A DNA stretch of 64,000 bases, taken from assembly GCA_022376925.1 (NCBI GenBank), contig JAIOJX010000032.1, positions 295,358,897 through 295,422,896 on the forward strand, in the 5' to 3' direction. This document shows, piece by piece, positions 57,445-64,000 of this stretch (within the stretch, counting starts at the first letter, position 1; every line of letters starts with the position of its first letter). The stretch comes from Tragulus kanchil (lineage: Eukaryota; Chordata; Mammalia; Artiodactyla; Tragulidae). A program made the position numbers and the translations under genes. The notes under the pieces are model-generated. The model saw only the letters and a list, made by a program, of their open reading frames with translations. It made no database searches and was not told where the DNA came from.

Positions 57445-58296
57445 GGTGAATATTTTTCAGCTCCTCCTCTGGTAGAACTGGAGAAGATGCGAAAGTATTA
57501 ACTCAGTCCTGCTGTTTGGGAACTTACAGATTAGTTGGACAGACAGGGCATAACCGTTTGAAGAGTTGCTCAACATCGAAGAATGAAAGATCTTAACTAA
57601 TGTCACAAGGCAATATGGGTTGTCATGGAAGTGATGCAAACCGTTAATGTGTGAAAGTTTAGCTGAGAGAGATTCTTTGGTGGTTGAGTTTTGCAGTGTG
57701 GTCTGAAATTGTATGGAAGAGAAGGGGCTGCATGCCTGTGTGTGTGCTTGTCTTACTCTGTCATGCTTCTTTCCGTGTAAGACTGTACTTTTCTACTTCT
57801 TGGTGTCCAACAGCATCTCCTTCCACAGTGCTTTTCACAAAGTAGATGCTCAGAATCTTCTTCCACTGAATGGGTGAAAAGTTGTGTGGAATGTGGGGGC
57901 TCTGGTGGTGAAAAGAATCTCAGTATTGACGATGATGTGTGTTCAGGCTCTTTTCTCTTTCTTTCATTATTTGGTTATATTCATCACTGAGACCAGGGCT
58001 GTGGTCCTCAAGCAAGAGAGAAAGGACAGCTTGTGTCAGCCAGCAAGTATTTATTCAGCACCATGTTGGAGAGAGAAATCAGAGAAGGATTCCATCCTTC
58101 TGTTCTTAAATAACGTTAAGAGGTAATGAGATACAAAGTAAGAAAGTCTAGAGGAAGTTTAGAGGAGGAAGAATTTATTTCCAGGGATGGATTGTGGAAG
58201 AGTTCCTGGAGGAAGTGCCTTTTGAATGGTCAGAGATGGGCAGGACTGATCAAAGGTTTTATCAGCCTTTATTCTTAGTACTTGCTTAGTACTTAG
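57445..58296. other. Unique intronic DNA
   Basis: No gene. A weak MIR-like piece (CAGTGCTTTTCACAAAGTAG, ATGCTCAGAA) lies near 57820-57870. Confidence 0.45.
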
Positions 58297-58481
58297 CCTT
58301 CCCTGCTGGCTCAGATGGTAAAGAATGCACCTGCAATGACCAAGACCTGGGTTTGATCCCTGGGTCAGGAAGATCCCCTGGAGAAGGCATGGGGCACCCA
58401 CTCCAGTATTCTTGCCTGGAGGATTCCATGGCTTGTCCATGGGTCGCAGAGAGACTCAGACATGACTGAATGACTAGACTT
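58297..58481 (+). mobile_element. Bov-tA SINE
   Basis: GCCTTCCCTGCTGGCTCAGA, GGTTTGATCCCTGGGTCAGG, CCCACTCCAGTATTCTTGCC, ending CAGACATGACTGAATGACTA. Confidence 0.9.
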
Positions 58482-59041
58482 CTTATTTTTTTGTACACAG
58501 TTCCATTCCTGGTTTCCTGTGTCACAACTTGATGACCTTTACTATTTTTTCTGGCCCTAACAGATTTACCCCATCTTGTTTACCCTTGCCATCTTGACTT
58601 TCTTCTCTGTAGCAATGAGAAAACTATGTTTTTTTCCCCCTAAGATTCAGTCTTCTCTCTGTGGTCTGGATCCTGTCCGTTCTTGTCTCCTGTGGTTCTT
58701 ACCCAGTATTATTTTCTTAACTTGAGCTTTTTGCCTTCCAGTTCTTTCTCTTTAGCACATAAATATTCTCACCCATTTTAGATATACTCCCTCAAGCCTA
58801 GACCCTGTCTAGGATTATTGACCCTTTTTTCTCCTTCATGGAAAACTTGTCTTCCCTATGTCCACTTTTTTGTATGCGTGTCTTAACTCAGGTGGGTTTG
58901 ATTGTGCGCTTTCCTTTCTCCTACTGTGATTTCTCTTGCCCAAGTCACCAATAACCTAATTGCTCTGCTCACTGGAAAATTTTCATTACTTATTTTACTT
59001 AATCTCTGCAGCGTATGAGAGTATTGTCTGTTCACTTCATT
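58482..59041. other. Unique intronic DNA
   Basis: Pyrimidine-rich, no feature recognised. Confidence 0.5.
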
Positions 59042-59051
59042 AGATTTTCTT

Positions 59052-59331
59052 TTTCTTTCTTTCTTTTAATTTTGGCCTCTTTTATTGTTTATTTATTTAT
59101 TTATTTTCATCCATCTTTATTCTTTGGCCTGTGTGGGCTTCTCATCGCAGTGGCCTCTCTTGTCGCAGAACACAGCTCTGGGCACATGCGCTCCAGAACA
59201 CTGGCTCATAATTGGACACATTGGTCCAACTGCTCCACAGCACGTGGGATCTTTCTGGGCCAGGGATTGAACCGGTGCCCCTTGCACTGCAAGGCGGACT
59301 CTTTACCCACTGGACCACCAGGGAAGCCCTG
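59052..59331 (-). mobile_element. SINE-X copy 12 (head repeated at 60459-60498)
   Basis: Minus-strand head GGGCTTCCCTGGTGGTCCAG, B box GGTTCAATCCC, TGTGTCCAATTATGAGCC, tail AATAAATAAATAAAC. AGATTTTCTT at 59042-59051 and 59332-59341 is a probable target-site duplication. The end ACCAATAGAAGTGGC seen in other copies is missing. Confidence 0.85.
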
Positions 59332-59472
59332 AGATTTTCTTCCTTTTGACGTGTGTAAATATATTGCCTATCTAAGAAAATAAGTTCAAGCAGTGCCTCC
59401 TCCAAGAAACTTACTTGGACACTCACCCTCCTTACACCGGGTTAAGTGAGAAGCTCCTCTCGTGCATCTCTG

Positions 59473-59670
59473 TGGTAAAGTGACTCAGTGGTAAAGAATC
59501 CAGCTGCCACTGCAGGAGATGAGTACAGTCCCTGAGTTGGGAAGATCCCCTGCAGAAAGGAATGGCAGCCTACTCTAGTATTCTTGCCTAGAGAATTCTA
59601 TGGACAGGGAAGCCTGGTGGGTTACAGTCCATGGGGTCACAAAGAGTTAGACATGACTGAGTGACTAATG
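59473..59670 (+). mobile_element. Bov-tA SINE (duplicate at 60641-60838)
   Basis: GTGACTCAGTGGTAAAGAAT, TACAGTCCCTGAGTTGGGAA, GGTGGGTTACAGTCCATGGG and ACATGACTGAGTGACTAATG. Confidence 0.9.
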
Positions 59671-60051
59671 CTGTTTTTTCACTTGTAGAGGCCAAGGGCT
59701 ACGTCTTTAATGAGTATCCACCGTTAGCCCTGCCCCCTCTGGGTATGTCCTCACTAACCACTAGATCTGAGCATCAACTTTTTGGCATGTTCTTGCTCTG
59801 CAGGCTCTTCATGTTCCCCTGGGCTGTGGCAGCTGTTGCAGTCAGCAGTGACTCAAGAGTATTGGATTTTGTTTTTTGGGGGGAGGGCAAAGAAATATGT
59901 GCTTGTCTTCTACCTAGTAGAGGACTCTCACCTGTTTTTTTTTTTTTTTTTCTCAAGAGTTGCTTGCAACCAACAGTAGGCTGAGGCTTTAGCTAACTTT
60001 GAAAAAAAATTTTTTTTCACTTAGGGTTAAATCCTATTCACCCAGGAACTT

Positions 60052-60200
60052 TTTTTTTTTCTAAACGTCACTGAAGTATAGTTTACATAGCATAAAATTC
60101 CCTCATCTTCAGTGTGTAAGTCATTGATTTTTAGTAAATTTACCAAGTGATGCAACCATCACCACAGTCTAGTTTCTACCAGTCTAGTCAGACAGGGGGC
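60052..60200 (-). mobile_element. Old L1 3' sequence, antisense (duplicate at 61231-61380)
   Basis: CTGAAGTATAGTTTACATAG, AATTTACCAAGTGATGCAAC and CATCACCACAGTCTAG resemble the reverse complement of an L1M 3' UTR. Confidence 0.55.
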
Positions 60201-61654
60201 CCTTTTGAAATATAATAACAATTAGCCATTTCATTTTGGCAAGTAAACCTGACATAGCTTGTCCCAGCAGACTGAAATGACTAGTTCAGGGTCTTTATTA
60301 GGTGTCAGGAAACAGGGGTTAACTAAGTTACTTAAGAGGAAAAGATAAAATTCCTTCTGCTTCTCACTTATTCCTATAGTTGTTTAGATTGATTTAATTC
60401 ATACTCAGAATTTTTTTTGAAACAGATTTCTTGTTTTGCGTATGGTTAAGCCTTTGTCAAGGCGGACTCTTTACCCACTGGACCACCAGGGAAGCCCTGA
60501 GATTTTCTTCCTTTTGACGTGTGTAAATATATTGCCTATCTAAGAAAATAAGTTCAAGCAGTGCCTCCTCCAAGAAACTTACTTGGACACTCACCCTCCT
60601 TACACCGGGTTAAGTGAGAAGCTCCTCTCGTGCATCTCTGTGGTAAAGTGACTCAGTGGTAAAGAATCCAGCTGCCACTGCAGGAGATGAGTACAGTCCC
60701 TGAGTTGGGAAGATCCCCTGCAGAAAGGAATGGCAGCCTACTCTAGTATTCTTGCCTAGAGAATTCTATGGACAGGGAAGCCTGGTGGGTTACAGTCCAT
60801 GGGGTCACAAAGAGTTAGACATGACTGAGTGACTAATGCTGTTTTTTCACTTGTAGAGGCCAAGGGCTACGTCTTTAATGAGTATCCACCGTTAGCCCTG
60901 CCCCCTCTGGGTATGTCCTCACTAACCACTAGATCTGAGCATCAACTTTTTGGCATGTTCTTGCTCTGCAGGCTCTTCATGTTCCCCTGGGCTGTGGCAG
61001 CTGTTGCAGTCAGCAGTGACTCAAGAGTATTGGATTTTGTTTTTTGGGGGGAGGGCAAAGAAATATGTGCTTGTCTTCTACCTAGTAGAGGACTCTCACC
61101 TGTTTTTTTTTTTTTTTTTCTCAAGAGTTGCTTGCAACCAACAGTAGGCTGAGGCTTTAGCTAACTTTGAAAAAAAATTTTTTTTCACTTAGGGTTAAAT
61201 CCTATTCACCCAGGAACTTTTTTTTTTTCTTTCTAAACGTCACTGAAGTATAGTTTACATAGCATAAAATTCCCTCATCTTCAGTGTGTAAGTCATTGAT
61301 TTTTAGTAAATTTACCAAGTGATGCAACCATCACCACAGTCTAGTTTCTACCAGTCTAGTCAGACAGGGGGCCCTTTTGAAATATAATAACAATTAGCCA
61401 TTTCATTTTGGCAAGTAAACCTGACATAGCTTGTCCCAGCAGACTGAAATGACTAGTTCAGGGTCTTTATTAGGTGTCAGGAAACAGGGGTTAACTAAGT
61501 TACTTAAGAGGAAAAGATAAAAATTCCCTTCTGCTTCTCACTTATTCCTATAGTTGTTTAGATTGATTTAATTCATACTCAGAATTTTTTTTTTTTAAAC
61601 AGATACTATCAAGATTTCTTGTTTTGCGTATGGCTTGGGGAGCTAGCCTTTGTC

Positions 61655-62574
61655 ATATCTTGCCTGAGTGATTGTCTAGCCTTCTTCAGTAGTTCTGTAC
61701 CTGCGAATGGCCCCTCCTCCTAATCCATTTGTGTTTGGAGCGATCTTTTAAATCAGATCTAATCACTTCCTTCCCCCTTTCAAATTCTTCTAAGGATCTG
61801 TACCTTCTTTTCCTTTAGCTTGACATGTTCTCCCTCGAACCCCATCAACACACACACGCACACACACACACACACCTTTAAGACCTAAATGCCATTTCCT
61901 TTGGGAAGCCAGCCCTAATTTCCCTCCCTCTTCATATAGTGAGGAATGCTTTACTGAATAACCTACACTCCTTTTTCTCAAGACCAGATTTTGGCACACG
62001 CTACTAAAATTACTAGGCTGTTGCCAGGGCTGAGATGGTGCTCAGAGGTGTTAGTGGCTCAGTAAAATCCTATTTACAAGGAAAAAGAGCCAGCTCTGGA
62101 GGTTTATCCGTGGTGAGTAATGCTGACATTCGGGGGGCATTGCCCTGCAAGGTGGGTGTGGTGCCAGCCGAGCTGATCCTGGAGGAACTGAATCTTAGTG
62201 GTTTGGAGTAGTCAGTTCCGGCATTGGTGTGTTCCGCTTCTGTATTGCACAGAGCTGGGAAACCACTGAAGTCATGTGCTCCAAGGAACTTGTTCAACTG
62301 GTTTCCTCCTCACAGACCCCTAATTCAGAGTCCCACCCCGATTCTTCTGTCCAGATCCTCTTGGTCTGGGCTTGTTTCAAGGCTCACCACACCACGGCCC
62401 TCCAAATAGTCGTTCCTTTGTCTTGCCTCATGGTGGAATGGGTAGGCCCGAGTATACTCTCCCTTTGACAAATGTGATCAGGAAGCCTGCAAGTTACTGG
62501 GTGTCAGACTCTAGAAGTAGGTGTATTTCTGGGATCTGGCTGCCTCACACACGTGCGTGAACACGTAGCTACCA
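61655..62574. other. Unique intronic DNA with a (CA)n microsatellite at 61848-61876
   Basis: No gene recognised. The CA run is about 29 bases with one G interruption. Confidence 0.55.
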
Positions 62575-62712
62575 TTATTTAGAGCCTATGGGTGCTTGTG
62601 TGCGTGATCTCAGTTAATGGTCATTATGAGCAGTCTTATGAGAGTCGGTGTTGCTCCTTATCCTGCTCTAACCAGACCGGAAGTTGAAGCTCAGAGAGGT
62701 TAGTTAGATATG
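62575..62712 (+). mobile_element. MIR relic (duplicate from 63674)
   Basis: TATTTAGAGCCTATGGGTGC, TGATCTCAGTTAATGGTCAT, TGTTGCTCCTTATCCTG and GAAGTTGAAGCTCAGAGAGG follow MIR order. Confidence 0.6.
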
Positions 62713-62994
62713 TTCTTCTTGCCCATTCTTATTTCCTTCCCTCTTTTCTCAAGGAAGAAGCCGGTCGGTTCCTTTCCTTAGATAACTGCCCTCTGTGCTC
62801 CTCAGAACCTTCTTTATTCTTTGTTTCTTGTGTCTTTAGTTCCTCTTTTTTCACAAGGCCCAAATATGTGCCTCTTCTTCAATTGTTGGTATGTGTGAGG
62901 GGAGACAGACATGTCTTCCCTGGACACGCCACCATTGCAGACTAACCATTTCTTTTACTTTTCTTTTCTTTTAGCAGCTAGTTTATTATTATTA

Positions 62995-63407
62995 GAAAAA
63001 TATTTTATTTTTGGTATGCACTGGGTTTTTATTGTTGCACTTGGGGGTTCTTCTTTGTGGTGACTTCTTTTGTTAGGCAGTGTGAACTTTAGGGCTCTCA
63101 GGTTTCAGTAGCTGGGAGGCATGGGCTTAGTTGCTCTGTGGTGTGTATTATATTCCTGGACCAGGGATCGAACATATGTCCCCTTCATTGGCAGATGGAT
63201 TCTTTTTTTTTTTTTAATTTATTTATTTTTGGCTGTGCTGGGTCTTTGTTGATGTGTGAGTTTAGCTACTCTGCGGTATGTGGGATCTTCCCGGATCAGG
63301 GATCGAACCTGTGTCTCCTGCATTGGCAGACGGGTTCTTATCCACTGAGCCACAAGGGAAGCCTGGCAGATGGATTCTTAACCACTGGATCACCAAGGAA
63401 GTCCTGA
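62995..63407 (-). mobile_element. CHR-like SINE interrupted by a second CHR-like SINE
   Basis: Outer element: tail side 62995-63204, head 63380-63407 (GGACTTCCTTGGTGATCCAG in reverse). The inner element is at 63205-63364 (AGGCTTCCCTTGTGGCTCAG, GGTTCGATCCCTGATCCGGG). GGCAGATGGATTCTT at 63190-63204 and 63365-63379 is its 15-bp target duplication. Confidence 0.9.
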
Positions 63408-63673
63408 CCCATTCTTTATTCCCCTGATTTCTCTTCTTCCCTTCTTAGATCTCTTGAGGAAAACCTCTGCATTTGCCATCACTGGTTCCCCCCTTCCAGG
63501 GACGTTTCTGGTCATAGGAATCCGATCCTGTCTCACTATTCCACTGAGACGCCCCATGCTGTGGGCCCAGATGACCTTCTTTATTTGCGATGTCCTTTTT
63601 TTCTTTGCCACCCATCTCTCTGCAGCATTCGAAGTTGTTGACCTCTTCCAGCTTCCTGAAAATGTTTTCTTCT
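63408..63673. other. Unique intronic DNA
   Basis: No gene. An open frame of 73 codons on the plus strand has no recognisable feature. Confidence 0.5.
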
Positions 63674-64000
63674 AGAGCCTATGGGTGCTTGTGTGCGTGA
63701 TCTCAGTTAATGGTCATTATGAGCAGTCTTATGAGAGTCGGTGTTGCTCCTTATCCTGCTCTAACCAGACCGGAAGTTGAAGCTCAGAGAGTTAGTTAGA
63801 TATGTTCTTCTTGCCCATTCTTATTTCCTTCCCTCTTTTCTCAAGGAAGAAGCCGGTCGGTTCCTTTCCTTAGATAACTGCCCTCTGTGCTCCTCAGAAC
63901 CTTCTTTATTCTTTGTTTCTTGTGTCTTTAGTTCCTCTTTTTTCACAAGGCCCAAATATGTGCCTCTTCTTCAATTGTTGGTATGTGTGAGGGGAGACAG

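Larger units (their letters stand above)
59291..61654 (+). repeat. Direct duplication 19 (offset 1168)
   Basis: Positions 59291-60458 recur at 60459-61654. The end of copy one (GCGTATGGTTAAGCCTTTGTC) is shortened relative to copy two (GCGTATGGCTTGGGGAGCTA then GCCTTTGTC). Poly-T lengths also differ. Confidence 0.96.
17147..64000 (+). other. IQGAP1: IQGAP1 intron 2, continuing past the window
   Basis: From the exon 2 donor to the window end I found no exon 3 sequence (the expected protein continues WMEACLGED) and no other exon I can recognise. The interval is filled with SINEs, L1 and BovB pieces, MIRs and unique AT-rich DNA. Long early introns are usual for this gene family. It includes the second exon 2 copy, which I treat as an artefact. 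Confidence 0.75.
62577..64000 (+). repeat. Direct duplication 20 (offset 1093), cut by the window edge
   Basis: Positions 62581-62908 recur at 63674-64000; the second copy is incomplete because the window ends. One G is missing in the second copy (AGAGAGGTTAG/AGAGAGTTAG). Confidence 0.95.

Noticed and set aside
1415..64000. The regular duplications as a novel amplification system or CRISPR-like array
   Set aside because: Units are about 1.1 kb, unrelated to each other, without spacers or shared boundary motif. Copy pairs are local and include arbitrary sequence, so an assembly cause is simpler.

Overview
This is nuclear DNA of a ruminant (pecoran artiodactyl). It is packed with ruminant repeats: Bov-tA SINEs, BovB 3' ends with an ACTGA tail, a ruminant L1, plus old MIR, L1M and hAT-Charlie relics. 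The one cellular protein gene I can recognise is IQGAP1 on the + strand. Its CpG-island promoter lies at about 13.5-14.3 kb, coding exon 1 at 13871-13925 (MSATDEVDGLGVARPHYG, then GTGAGT) and exon 2 at 17047-17146. Everything after exon 2 reads as intron 2; exon 3 is not in the window. Positions 1 to about 13.5 kb are intergenic upstream DNA.

Region by region: 1-13.5 kb is upstream DNA of SINEs, L1 relics and unique sequence. 13.5-14.3 kb is the promoter, 5' UTR and exon 1. 14.3-17.0 kb is intron 1 with MIRb and Bov-tA. 17.05-64 kb is intron 2 with dense SINEs. A nearly full-length L1 lies antisense to IQGAP1 at 46.92-57.40 kb, inserted into a Bov-tA SINE with a 17-bp target-site duplication.

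The dominant unexpected structure is not a gene system. Twenty direct duplications lie head to tail along the window. Nineteen have offsets of about 1.07-1.17 kb and one of 0.635 kb. They cut through unique DNA, SINEs, L1 and exon 2 alike. Copies are almost identical apart from small indels, and several differ most just before the junction. Some are chained, giving three copies of shared segments. Together they add roughly 21 kb, so the real locus is probably about 43 kb. I read them as untrimmed overlaps left by the assembler, not biology. They create a spurious second copy of exon 2 and a stub of a third, and they break up the L1 reading frames.

A second notable feature is a tRNA-derived SINE family, called SINE-X here, that I cannot match to a named family from memory. 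It has 12 loci after collapsing duplicates, several with clear target-site duplications, and one sits inside a Bov-tA. I saw no CRISPR array, operon, prokaryotic system or stand-alone RNA gene.
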